Source: Candidatus Dependentiae bacterium (GTDB lineage Bacteria; Babelota; Babeliae; Babelales; UASB340). Taken from it: a stretch of DNA of 8,162 bases. This document shows, in pieces, positions 1 through 6,868 of the stretch. Location: contig JAHIKO010000046.1 in the NCBI GenBank assembly GCA_018897535.1, positions 1-8,162 of the forward strand, given 5' to 3'. The notes under the pieces are model-generated. The model saw only the letters and a program-made list of their open reading frames with translations. It searched no databases and was not told where the DNA came from. Made by a program: the position numbers and the translations under genes. Position 1 is the first letter of the stretch; each line of letters opens with the position of its first letter.

Positions 1-274
1 AGAAAATATTAATAAAAATTTTTTTTTAAAGCATTTAAATAAATTTATAATAATTTTTAAATTTATTTTAATATCTGTTTGTTTTTCAAAGTCATGTGCA
101 GTTTCAGGCGAAATCATATCAGTAAATGTATATACATTAATTACATTATCTCTTTTAGAAAACAAATTTAAAAAATTTGGCAAATAAAGAAAAAACGCAA
201 ATATAAAAATATATATAAAAATTATTATAAATTTATTTAAATGCTTTAAAAAAAAATTTTTATTAATATTTTCT
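1..274. repeat. Perfect 59-bp inverted repeat (arms 1-59 and 216-274) at the window edge
   Basis: Positions 1-59 on the plus strand are identical to the reverse complement of 216-274. The match ends at position 60 (a, where the mirror has t). The arms are separated by 156 bp (60-215). The 216-274 arm is native potD 5' coding sequence, and the 1-59 arm sits where potD should continue. The match runs right to base 1, so the true arm may be longer. A perfect match of this length that interrupts a conserved gene at a sequence edge is most simply a chimeric amplification product or an assembly end artefact. A real inversion in the genome is the alternative. Confidence 0.9.
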
Positions 275-285
275 TTATTATTCAT
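1..285 (-). CDS. potD: Spermidine/putrescine-binding protein PotD, N-terminal fragment (3' end missing)
   Basis: This is the start of the periplasmic polyamine-binding subunit of the PotABCD importer. The ATG at 285-283 overlaps the 3' end of potC by 8 nt, which suggests translational coupling. The frame is open to base 1. Residues 1-18 are Asn/Lys-rich and residues 19-42 form a strongly hydrophobic signal or anchor segment. Residues 48-75 (beginning VINVYTFTDMISPE, ending TDIKIN) match the first strand and helix of PotD-type proteins, where E. coli has a YNWTEY...FTKETGIKV pattern. There is no Cys lipobox, so it is either secreted or anchored by this segment. Asp71 stands where the family usually has Gly in TGI. 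From about residue 76 the frame reads the inverted-repeat arm (1-59) and no longer resembles PotD. That tail is probably not native, so only 60-285 should be trusted. The family is about 340 residues long, so roughly three quarters are missing. Confidence 0.75.
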   Translation of the reverse strand, partial: MNNKENINKNFFLKHLNKFIIIFIYIFIFAFFLYLPNFLNLFSKRDNVINVYTFTDMISPETAHDFEKQTDIKINLKIIINLFKCFKKKFLLIFS

Positions 286-1072
286 TTGAGACAACCTTAT
301 CAACAACTTTTAAATAAGATAAAAGTAAAATAAGAATACTACTTACCAAAAGCAATAAAGTTGACACTGCATTAATCGTTGGGTCAACCCAGGTTTTGAT
401 CATAGAATAAACATATACCGATAAAGTTTGAACTGTTGGACTTGAGCAAAAGAACGAAATTAAAAAATCATCCAAAGAAAGTGTAAAAACAAGTAACCCT
501 GAAGCGACAAATGCCGGTACCAGCAATGGGAAAATAACATGTAAAAAAGTTTGAATATACCCTGCACCCAAATCTAAAGAAGCTTCAGTGAGTTCAGGAT
601 CCAATTCTTTAAATCGCGCTCTTACAATTGGAACAACAAAACCTAATCCTATTATAGTGTGTCCCACAATTAAGCTACCAAATCCCAGTGGTATCTTTAG
701 AAACACAAATAAGCTTAGAACACTTACTGCCAAAATTATTTCGGGTAAAATTATTCCGGAATTAAAAAGATTGCTCAACAAATCTATATTTAACCATCTA
801 CCGGATATTACAAAAAAAGTTCCAAGTACCAAACTTAAAATTGTTGCGCAAATAGCAACAATTAAAGACACCCCTAAAGCTTGCCAAATCTCTGGAGAAT
901 CAAATAATTTCTGGTACCATTTTATAGAAAAACCGGTCCATTCAATTGAAACTGAAGAACTATTAAAAGAAAAAAGTATAAGAATAAATATCGGCAAGTA
1001 CAAAAACGAATAAGCCATCACAACTAATAATGGGCTAAAATATCTAGAAATCTTTCTTTTTCCTAAAACCAT
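278..1072 (-). CDS. potC: Spermidine/putrescine ABC transporter permease PotC
   Basis: This is one of two inner-membrane permease subunits forming the polyamine channel with PotB. From the ATG at 1072 it is 264 residues, the usual PotC length. About six hydrophobic segments are visible, beginning with a first helix containing FLYLPIFILILFSFN. The next features are a WTGFSIKWY stretch typical of PotC and, near residues 163-187, the EAA loop (EASLDLGAG... ending IFPLLVPA) that docks on the ATPase. A TLSLDDFLISFF stretch also matches the PotC family pattern. A TTG nine nt upstream (1081-1079) would add three residues. I prefer the ATG, although neither start has a clear Shine-Dalgarno sequence. 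The gene starts 12 nt after the potB stop and its stop lies inside the potD start region, so it is mid-operon. The assignment to PotC rather than PotB rests on sequence pattern and operon order. Confidence 0.93.
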   Translation of the reverse strand: MVLGKRKISRYFSPLLVVMAYSFLYLPIFILILFSFNSSSVSIEWTGFSIKWYQKLFDSPEIWQALGVSLIVAICATILSLVLGTFFVISGRWLNIDLLSNLFNSGIILPEIILAVSVLSLFVFLKIPLGFGSLIVGHTIIGLGFVVPIVRARFKELDPELTEASLDLGAGYIQTFLHVIFPLLVPAFVASGLLVFTLSLDDFLISFFCSSPTVQTLSVYVYSMIKTWVDPTINAVSTLLLLVSSILILLLSYLKVVDKVVSNE

Positions 1073-1084
1073 AGTAACCAATCT

Positions 1085-1945
1085 TTATTTATTTTTCATA
1101 ATTTTTTTTACAATTCGAAGCAATATCAATGAAAAAATTAAAGCACATGTCAAAGCGATTACTCCAAAAACCGTAATAGCTGCACCTGACTTCCAATCCC
1201 TTGATATCAAAAATTTTTCAACTATTATACTTCCCCAATATATTTTTCTTCCACCGCCCAATAAATCCGGTATTGCAAATTCACCAAAAGCCGGAATCAA
1301 AACCAATAAAAATCCAGTAAGAACTCCCGGCATAGAAATAGGAAATATAACACGCATAAATGTCTGAAATTTATTAGCACCAAGATCGTGTGAAGCTTCT
1401 ATTAATCTTTTATCCATTTTTTCAAGTACTGTATAAATTGGAAAAATCATAAAAGGTAAAAAACAATATGCCATACCAACCTGAACGGCAAAATAATTGT
1501 TTAATAGATGTGTAGAATCTTTAAACAATCCAAAAAATTTAAATATTATACTAAATAAACCATCTTTTTTAAGCAAAAAAAACCAAGCATAAACCTGAAC
1601 AATAAAGCTTGTCCATGCAGGCAATATTAATGAAAATAAAAATAATGATTTATATTTTTTTACTTTTAAAGATATAAAATAGGCGACAGGATATGCAAAT
1701 AAAAAAGTTATAAATGCCGTTGAAAAAGCTAAAAATAAAGAATTAAAAATAACACTAAAATATAATTGATTAAAAATTTCTTTATAAGCTAAAAATGACA
1801 ATCGTATAATATTATCAAATTCAACAAAACTATTTAAAATTAAAACACTTAATGGTAAATATAAAAATAAAATTTGCCATATCAACGCCGGTGTAATAAA
1901 AATAAACGGTAAATCTGCAACAGAAAAGTTTTTAAAAAATTTCAT
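1085..1945 (-). CDS. potB: Spermidine/putrescine ABC transporter permease PotB
   Basis: This 286-residue inner-membrane permease is the partner of PotC in the polyamine importer. Hydrophobic segments occupy roughly residues 14-38, 65-92, 100-124, 150-172, 200-222 and 255-278, giving six membrane spans. The EAA loop is at about 183-207 (EASHDLGAN ... IFPISMPG). The GEFAIPDLLGGG stretch at 221-232 is characteristic of PotB. The ATG at 1945-1943 is preceded by an AGGGA sequence within the end of potA, spaced somewhat long (about 12 nt). The gap from potA is 9 nt, which strongly suggests co-transcription and probably translational coupling. No truncation or missing motif is seen. Confidence 0.94.
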   Translation of the reverse strand: MKFFKNFSVADLPFIFITPALIWQILFLYLPLSVLILNSFVEFDNIIRLSFLAYKEIFNQLYFSVIFNSLFLAFSTAFITFLFAYPVAYFISLKVKKYKSLFLFSLILPAWTSFIVQVYAWFFLLKKDGLFSIIFKFFGLFKDSTHLLNNYFAVQVGMAYCFLPFMIFPIYTVLEKMDKRLIEASHDLGANKFQTFMRVIFPISMPGVLTGFLLVLIPAFGEFAIPDLLGGGRKIYWGSIIVEKFLISRDWKSGAAITVFGVIALTCALIFSLILLRIVKKIMKNK

Positions 1946-1954
1946 ATTTTCAAA

Positions 1955-3046
1955 CTATCCCTGTAAAAGCACTATATTTTCTTTTTGAAAGTAAAGATTT
2001 ACACTATCGTCATAATCAATAACTTCCTGCGGAAAATGTTCTTCATTTTGTTCAAAAACCATTAATTTTTTACCGTTTTTCAACATCACGCTATATTGAG
2101 TAGATCGACCATAATAAATAATATTATCAACTCGACCAATTAGATGATTTGAAAATCCATTAATTTCTTTTTTACTTATATATATTTTTTCAGGTCTAAT
2201 ACTTAAAAATAAATTGCATCCCGAAATCATCCAATTTTTTTTAGACGGCGCAAAAACAAAAATATTTCCAAGCCCTTTTACCTCTACCATTTGTTGATTA
2301 TCTGTTTCTATCAATCTACCGGCAATAATATTTGTATTGCCAACAAAATTTGCAACAAATCTTGATACGGGAAATTCGTATATTTGTTTTGGCGTTCCAA
2401 TTTGTTCAATGTGACCATCATTATTCATGATCGCCATTTTATCGGCAACAGTTAAAGCTTCTGATTGATCATGCGTTACATAAACAAATGTCGTTTTAAG
2501 TTTGTCCTGCAATTCTATAAGTTCTATTAATAATTTTTCTTTTAATTTTTGATCCAATGCCGCAAGAGGCTCATCCAACAATAAAACTTCAGGTTGACTT
2601 ATAATTGCTCTAGCCAGAGCTACTCGCTGCTGTTGTCCACCGGACAAGCTATTTATATTTTTATTATCAAAGCCCAATAAATGAACCATCTTTAAAGCAT
2701 CATAAACTTTATCTCTTACAAATATTTCTTTTTCTCTTCTTATGCGTAGACTATAGGCAACATTTTCAAAAACAGAAAGATGCGGAAATAAAGCATACTG
2801 TTGAAAAACAGTATTGATTCTTCTTTTATAAATTGGCTGATGTGTAATCTCCTGATCGCCCAAATAGATCTTTCCCGAATCAACCGATTCAAGTCCGGCA
2901 ATCAAACGCAATATTGTAGTTTTACCGCACCCCGAAGGTCCAAGTAAAGCAAAAAACTTTCCGGTAGGAATTTCCAAACTTAATCCGGAAATTATTTCTT
3001 CACCCTCAAATGTCTTACTAACATTTTCCAAACGAATTTGCCTCAT
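1955..3046 (-). CDS. potA: Spermidine/putrescine ABC transporter ATP-binding protein PotA
   Basis: This is the cytoplasmic ATPase that drives polyamine import through PotBC. All nucleotide-binding motifs are intact in its 363 residues. Walker A is GPSGCGKT at 36-43, the Q-loop is near Q82/Q83 (FQQYALFPHLSVFENV), the ABC signature is LSGGQ at 134-138, Walker B is LLLDEP at 155-160 with the D-loop AALD following, and the H-loop histidine is H192 in THDQSEAL. Residues about 235-360 form the C-terminal TOBE-type regulatory domain (SIRPEKIYI at 282-290), which marks the polyamine/Fe/maltose importer class. The ATG at 3046 has a strong GAGGG Shine-Dalgarno sequence about 9 nt upstream. It is the first gene of the potABCD run, following a 135-bp gap. 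The ATPase alone could serve another CUT1-type importer, but the adjoining potB, potC and potD settle the class. Confidence 0.95.
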   Translation of the reverse strand: MRQIRLENVSKTFEGEEIISGLSLEIPTGKFFALLGPSGCGKTTILRLIAGLESVDSGKIYLGDQEITHQPIYKRRINTVFQQYALFPHLSVFENVAYSLRIRREKEIFVRDKVYDALKMVHLLGFDNKNINSLSGGQQQRVALARAIISQPEVLLLDEPLAALDQKLKEKLLIELIELQDKLKTTFVYVTHDQSEALTVADKMAIMNNDGHIEQIGTPKQIYEFPVSRFVANFVGNTNIIAGRLIETDNQQMVEVKGLGNIFVFAPSKKNWMISGCNLFLSIRPEKIYISKKEINGFSNHLIGRVDNIIYYGRSTQYSVMLKNGKKLMVFEQNEEHFPQEVIDYDDSVNLYFQKENIVLLQG

Positions 3047-3181
3047 CCAAAAGTCCCTCTACAATAATCACAAAACCCAAAAAAAAGATAAAGCCAAATA
3101 GTTTAAACAAATATAACAAATATCATTAAATCACAATTAAGTGCAAGTTTAAACTTTTTTAAAAACTTTTTATAAAATAAA
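3047..3181 (-). promoter_or_regulatory. Leader and probable control region upstream of potABCD
   Basis: This 135-bp gap holds no ORF that I can support. A possible -35 element TTGCAC (3146-3141) is followed after 18 bp by a poor -10 TATTTG, and TATATT at 3115-3110 is a better -10 without a good -35. The palindrome GTTTAAAC occurs twice, at 3101-3108 and 3147-3154, and the second lies within the 12-bp palindrome AAGTTTAAACTT. These flank the candidate promoter and could be operator half-sites, though AT-richness makes chance plausible. I see no convincing terminator for the upstream gene, so read-through from the 3182-3862 gene into potA is possible. Confidence 0.3.
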
Positions 3182-3862
3182 CTACTTTTTAGTATTTTTG
3201 TCTCTTCTGGCAAAAATCATTGGAACAACGATGTCAGATAAAGTACATGGAGCCAAAACCACAAAAATTAATAAAATAAAAACAAATCCTATTTGGTTAT
3301 ACCAATTGGAAAATCCAAAACTAACCAAATACAAAATAGAAGCCATTGCACTTACAAATATATGTAAAAAATGAAACCCCTGAGAATAAAAAAGATGTTT
3401 ATTTGAATCATGATCGGCCATTAACCATCCATTAAGCATGCCGGCAAAAACGAATGGCAACACTCTTGATAATTTTTTTACAAAGCACCAGTGAAAAGAC
3501 ATATCAACACCAAGTAATCTTCCGGAGAAATATGGCAATATCATATCTGAAAGAGTACAGAAAAATGCCGGCGCCAAAAAACCTATAATTATTGCCAACA
3601 TTTTATTTTTTGAATAACGTCTGAAAGTTAAAACCGTTCCTGTTGCGGCAAACAAAAGATGCAAATAGTGAAAATTATGAAATAGACGATATGCCCCAAG
3701 CTTATTTTCTGCAGGATTTACGTAATATAAAAAACTAAGAACAACCATAGACATAGCTACAGAAAAAATTGCTATTGGCAAATGACAAACAATTTCATCT
3801 ATTATCGTATTATGCCGTTCCAATTGACCTTTTTCGCAATGGCTTTCTGATTCACAGCACAT
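3182..3862 (-). CDS. Six-segment membrane protein made of two tandem three-segment halves, function unknown
   Basis: I do not recognise this 226-residue protein. About six hydrophobic segments are visible, near residues 25-48, 62-82, 88-112, 132-150, 162-184 and 190-217. The two halves look duplicated. Each begins with an LP motif (28-29, 135-136), then has FHxLH (64-68 FHYLH, 163-167 FHFLH), then AP followed by CTLSD and a nearby Pro (97-98/102-110 and 204-214). Three segments per half would place the halves in opposite orientation in the membrane, as in inverted-repeat transporters; that is inference. The cytoplasm-or-periplasm N-terminus carries a Cys/His cluster (C2, C3, H8, C9), and with the paired His residues metal or haem binding is conceivable but unproven. 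The ATG at 3862 has a strong GAGGGG Shine-Dalgarno sequence about 8 nt upstream. It lies 83 bp after the Omp85 gene and 135 bp before potA. Confidence 0.75.
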   Translation of the reverse strand: MCCESESHCEKGQLERHNTIIDEIVCHLPIAIFSVAMSMVVLSFLYYVNPAENKLGAYRLFHNFHYLHLLFAATGTVLTFRRYSKNKMLAIIIGFLAPAFFCTLSDMILPYFSGRLLGVDMSFHWCFVKKLSRVLPFVFAGMLNGWLMADHDSNKHLFYSQGFHFLHIFVSAMASILYLVSFGFSNWYNQIGFVFILLIFVVLAPCTLSDIVVPMIFARRDKNTKK

Positions 3863-3907
3863 TTTTTACCCCTCAATTTTAAATTTAACAAAAACCAGTA
3901 AAAATTT

Positions 3908-3913
3908 ATTATA
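3908..3913 (-). promoter_or_regulatory. Candidate -10 element upstream of the membrane-protein gene
   Basis: A perfect TATAAT on the minus strand lies in the 83-bp gap before the gene that starts at 3862. No good -35 is found at 16-18 bp (the best is CTTTAA). It would give a leader of about 40 nt, similar to the leaders inferred for two other genes here. In such AT-rich DNA a TATAAT can arise by chance, so this is tentative. Confidence 0.35.
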
Positions 3914-3945
3914 AACTATTTATTTACAAATTAAAGAAGTTCAAT

Positions 3946-6768
3946 CTAAAAAACCTCTCCCAATGTTAGGTACCATGAATAATTTGTATCATCAGGCAAT
4001 AAATGTTTCCATTTAAAGCCCAGATCAAATCTAATTGAACCTATTGGAGTTTTATATCTTAATCCAACACCGGTAGATGGATACCATTTTCCCCTAAAAC
4101 CTGCGAACCCTGTCTGACTTAAAACGCCAACATCCTGAAAAATTACACCGTGAAGTAATTTATATACCGGGAATCTTAACTCTAAATTGGCATTAAACAT
4201 TCCACTACCACCCTGGATTGTATATTTTTTCTTTATTTTTCCATATTCATCAACATACTCTTCGACCCCATACGGCGGAATAGCATCTTTTTCATAGCCT
4301 CTAACGGTAAAAGGTCCACCCAAAAAAAATCTTTGCGATGGCTGAATCGTGTTAAATGTAGAATTGAATATATACCCTAAACGAATTCTTAATGCCCCAA
4401 TAATATCTTTGTAAAACGGCATAAAAAAAGAGTGCTCAGTTGTTAACTTACCAATAGGCTTACCTTCACATTCAGGTATCATAAACCTAAAAGATGCAAA
4501 ATTTATTGAACCTTTTTTTATATCAAGATGATCATTAATTTTTTCTACCACAAAACTTGGGCTTATAAAAAAATACGGTAATGTCTGATTTATTAGACGC
4601 CTATCCAAATTAATATTGCCACGAACTTTTTCCGTTCTAACCCATTCATTTCCAATTCCAAATCGCCAAAAATAATCACGCTTAAACTCGTTATTAATAC
4701 CAACTAAAATTCCATTTTCAATAGACTGATATGCAGATTGACTATTTTCTACTTCAACAGGGTTAATACTTTTATTTGAATAGACTTTTAATTTACCAAT
4801 TACGCGAGAATCATCAAAATTTATTCCAAATGGCGATAACATTTTGTATTCAAAATCAAACTTTCTTTCAAATCGAGTTAGATCGGCATTTAATGTAAAT
4901 TTGTCTAAATTATTTGTAGGATTATTAAAAATTAAAGAAGTTCCTACTCTATACGTTGAAGCTTTTTTAAATAAAAAGTTCTTATTTGTTAAAAAATAAC
5001 CAAATCTAAAAGCCGCTTCTATAGGCTCTTTATCTATTAATGTCAAATTTATTGGAACAAATCCAGTGTCTCGACTTAAAGCTATTTCATTTGGTTCTAT
5101 TTGAACCATCTTAAATAAATCCAATTTTTTTAAATTTTTACGAGTTAGATCCATATTAAAAGAATCCCAAATATCACCCTCTTTAAATTTCATTTCTTTT
5201 AGAATTTTTTTAAAAGAAACTTTTGAATTTCCACGCAAATATGTTGGTCCAAACTTAATTTGTGTACCAAGATTTATTTTCCAAATCAAATTTATCTTAG
5301 TTTTTTTATCAACCAAAACTTCTTGTAATATTGTTTCTACAAGTGCATACCAATATCCGAGTTTTTGCATTTTTTTTAAAATAAAATTTTTTTGTTCAAG
5401 TAACCAATAATAATCAAATGGCTTTAAATCTTGATCTGATAATTTTTGATATTTATCAAAAAATTTTTTTGATAAAAAATTCAAATCCGGAATAATCTTA
5501 ATATTTCCCAAAAAACGTTGCTCTCCCTTATTAATCGTTATTACAATATCACAACTATTTTCTTTTTTATTTTTTTTAAAACTTTTATCTAAAATTTTAA
5601 AATCCCAGAAACCATGTTTTAAAAATCGATTCGTTAATTTGTTTATAAATTGATTTAACAAATATTCGTCAAAAATTTTATTTTCCAACTCTTTAAAAAT
5701 ATCTGTTTCTTTTATTAAATTGTTCTCTAAATCTTTTACCAAAATATTTTTTATAATTATTGGTAAATTTTCATTTATATTAAATAAAAAAGATCCGTCT
5801 TTTTGCTTTTTATAAAAAATTACGCTATCCCAATAACCTTTCTTATAATAATTATCGAAAAGTTCCTGCGCTATAATTTCAGGTGTAAAAAACCATGATG
5901 GGTAATCTGTTCCTAAAAAATTTTGTCGTATATATTTTTCTGAAAAATTTTTATTACCAACAAATCCTAATTTTTGCTTTTTACCTAAATTGATACTAAA
6001 AATTAAGTCTAAAAAATTATTTTTTTTATAAATATTTTTTTTTATAATTATTTTTGGATTAACAAAACCCAAAAATTTTAAATAATTTAAAAACTTTCTT
6101 GTACTCTTGGTTATATTTTCTTTTGTTGCAATCTTTTTGTTTAAATTTTTAAATATTTTTGTTTGAAAAAAATTTGTAATTAATATGGATTCATTTTCTG
6201 TACAAATATTTGGTGATAAATCAAAATTTATATTATTAATAAAAAATTTTTTATTTCTTTTAATTTTTATATAAACAGATATTGTTTTATCTTTATTATA
6301 AATTAATTCGTCTTTTACAATACAATTGTAATACCCTTTAAATTTCAAATTTTCTACAATTTTATCTATTGCGAGACGATGTAAATCAATATCAAAATAA
6401 TCTCCCGATTGCATTTTATAAAAAGCGGAATAATCATGTTTACCAAATAAAACACCAATAATATAAATTTTTTTAAAAATCCAATTACCCTTTAAAGAAA
6501 AATGCACATGTTTACCATTATTCAAATTATCTATTTTTATAATTATTTTTTCAAATCTACCTTTGGATTTTAAATTTTTTTTTGCATTTTTTATTTCTAA
6601 ATCAGAAATAAAAGAATTTTGCTTCAATTTTGTAAGATATAAAAATTCGTAGTTAGAAAAATTTACATCAGAATCAAATGTTAATTTCTCCAGTAAAAAT
6701 GTATTCTCAGCATTACAGGAAAAATAAATTAAAAAATTTAATATAAAAAACTTAATCTTTAGATGCAT
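3946..6768 (-). CDS. BamA/TamA (Omp85) family outer-membrane protein with about seven POTRA-like modules
   Basis: This is an Omp85-superfamily outer-membrane insertase or translocase of 940 residues; BamA is typically about 800 and TamA about 580. Residues 1-20 form a signal peptide ending SCNA, with likely cleavage before E21. Residues about 24-580 read as seven POTRA-like modules. Each has a helix-end and strand motif such as KGYYNC (144), LGFVNP (233), KGYWDS (310), HGFWDF (385) or LGYWYA (470), plus weaker versions at 69 (KGRFEK) and 549 (LDLFKM). The barrel spans about 585-940. It carries the loop-6 signature VRGY at 822-825 within FFLGGPFTVRGY, a PIGSIRFDLGF strand near the end, and the terminal aromatic residue (LGEVF) of outer-membrane barrels. 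The ATG at 6768 lacks a clear Shine-Dalgarno sequence. BamA or TamA cannot be decided, since no bamB-E, skp or tamB is adjacent. The POTRA half is markedly more A/T- and Lys/Asn-rich than the barrel. Confidence 0.88.
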   Translation of the reverse strand: MHLKIKFFILNFLIYFSCNAENTFLLEKLTFDSDVNFSNYEFLYLTKLKQNSFISDLEIKNAKKNLKSKGRFEKIIIKIDNLNNGKHVHFSLKGNWIFKKIYIIGVLFGKHDYSAFYKMQSGDYFDIDLHRLAIDKIVENLKFKGYYNCIVKDELIYNKDKTISVYIKIKRNKKFFINNINFDLSPNICTENESILITNFFQTKIFKNLNKKIATKENITKSTRKFLNYLKFLGFVNPKIIIKKNIYKKNNFLDLIFSINLGKKQKLGFVGNKNFSEKYIRQNFLGTDYPSWFFTPEIIAQELFDNYYKKGYWDSVIFYKKQKDGSFLFNINENLPIIIKNILVKDLENNLIKETDIFKELENKIFDEYLLNQFINKLTNRFLKHGFWDFKILDKSFKKNKKENSCDIVITINKGEQRFLGNIKIIPDLNFLSKKFFDKYQKLSDQDLKPFDYYWLLEQKNFILKKMQKLGYWYALVETILQEVLVDKKTKINLIWKINLGTQIKFGPTYLRGNSKVSFKKILKEMKFKEGDIWDSFNMDLTRKNLKKLDLFKMVQIEPNEIALSRDTGFVPINLTLIDKEPIEAAFRFGYFLTNKNFLFKKASTYRVGTSLIFNNPTNNLDKFTLNADLTRFERKFDFEYKMLSPFGINFDDSRVIGKLKVYSNKSINPVEVENSQSAYQSIENGILVGINNEFKRDYFWRFGIGNEWVRTEKVRGNINLDRRLINQTLPYFFISPSFVVEKINDHLDIKKGSINFASFRFMIPECEGKPIGKLTTEHSFFMPFYKDIIGALRIRLGYIFNSTFNTIQPSQRFFLGGPFTVRGYEKDAIPPYGVEEYVDEYGKIKKKYTIQGGSGMFNANLELRFPVYKLLHGVIFQDVGVLSQTGFAGFRGKWYPSTGVGLRYKTPIGSIRFDLGFKWKHLLPDDTNYSWYLTLGEVF

Positions 6769-6800
6769 ACAATAAACAATAGCTTAAATTTTGAGAAAAT

Positions 6801-6848
6801 AAAAAACTCTTGCTCATAATAATATCTTTAAAATTAATGAACAAGAGT
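6801..6848 (-). terminator. Intrinsic terminator after the acylphosphatase gene
   Basis: Twelve-base arms ACTCTTGCTCAT (6806-6817) and ATGAACAAGAGT (6837-6848) pair along their full length with one G-U wobble. They enclose a 19-nt loop. Read on the minus strand, the hairpin begins about 20 nt after the stop at 6869 and is followed by a T-run (6805-6801, then more Ts after one A). The plus-strand side also has an A/T run, so weak two-way action is possible. Confidence 0.75.
6816..6844 (-). promoter_or_regulatory. Candidate sigma-70-type promoter of the Omp85 gene, nested in the terminator hairpin
   Basis: On the minus strand, TTGTTC (6844-6839, 3 of 6 consensus) is followed after exactly 17 bp by TATTAT (6821-6816, 5 of 6 consensus). 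The predicted start is near 6809, about 40 nt before the ATG at 6768 and inside the hairpin's second arm. A transcript begun here would lack the first arm and so escape the terminator. Only 32 bp separate the terminator T-run from the gene, so a promoter further downstream has little room. Confidence 0.45.
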
Positions 6849-6868
6849 AAAATTTTTTATAAAAAATT

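Noticed and set aside
588..1013. A 141-codon open frame on the plus strand
   Set aside because: It lies entirely within potC, whose family motifs are clear on the minus strand, and its product has no recognisable pattern. It is an antisense shadow.
1073..1081. TTG start for potC at 1081
   Set aside because: It adds only three residues and has no clear Shine-Dalgarno sequence. The ATG at 1072 is simpler, though the TTG cannot be excluded.
3147..3181. Terminator after the 3182-3862 gene
   Set aside because: The AAGTTTAAACTT palindrome has no loop and only A/T pairs, and the T-runs are background in this DNA. It is not convincing as a terminator.
6712..6717. Lipoprotein signal at Cys18 of the Omp85 protein
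   Set aside because: The residues before Cys (Y-F-S) do not fit a lipobox, and Omp85 barrels are not lipoproteins. Cleavage after Ala20 by signal peptidase I fits better.
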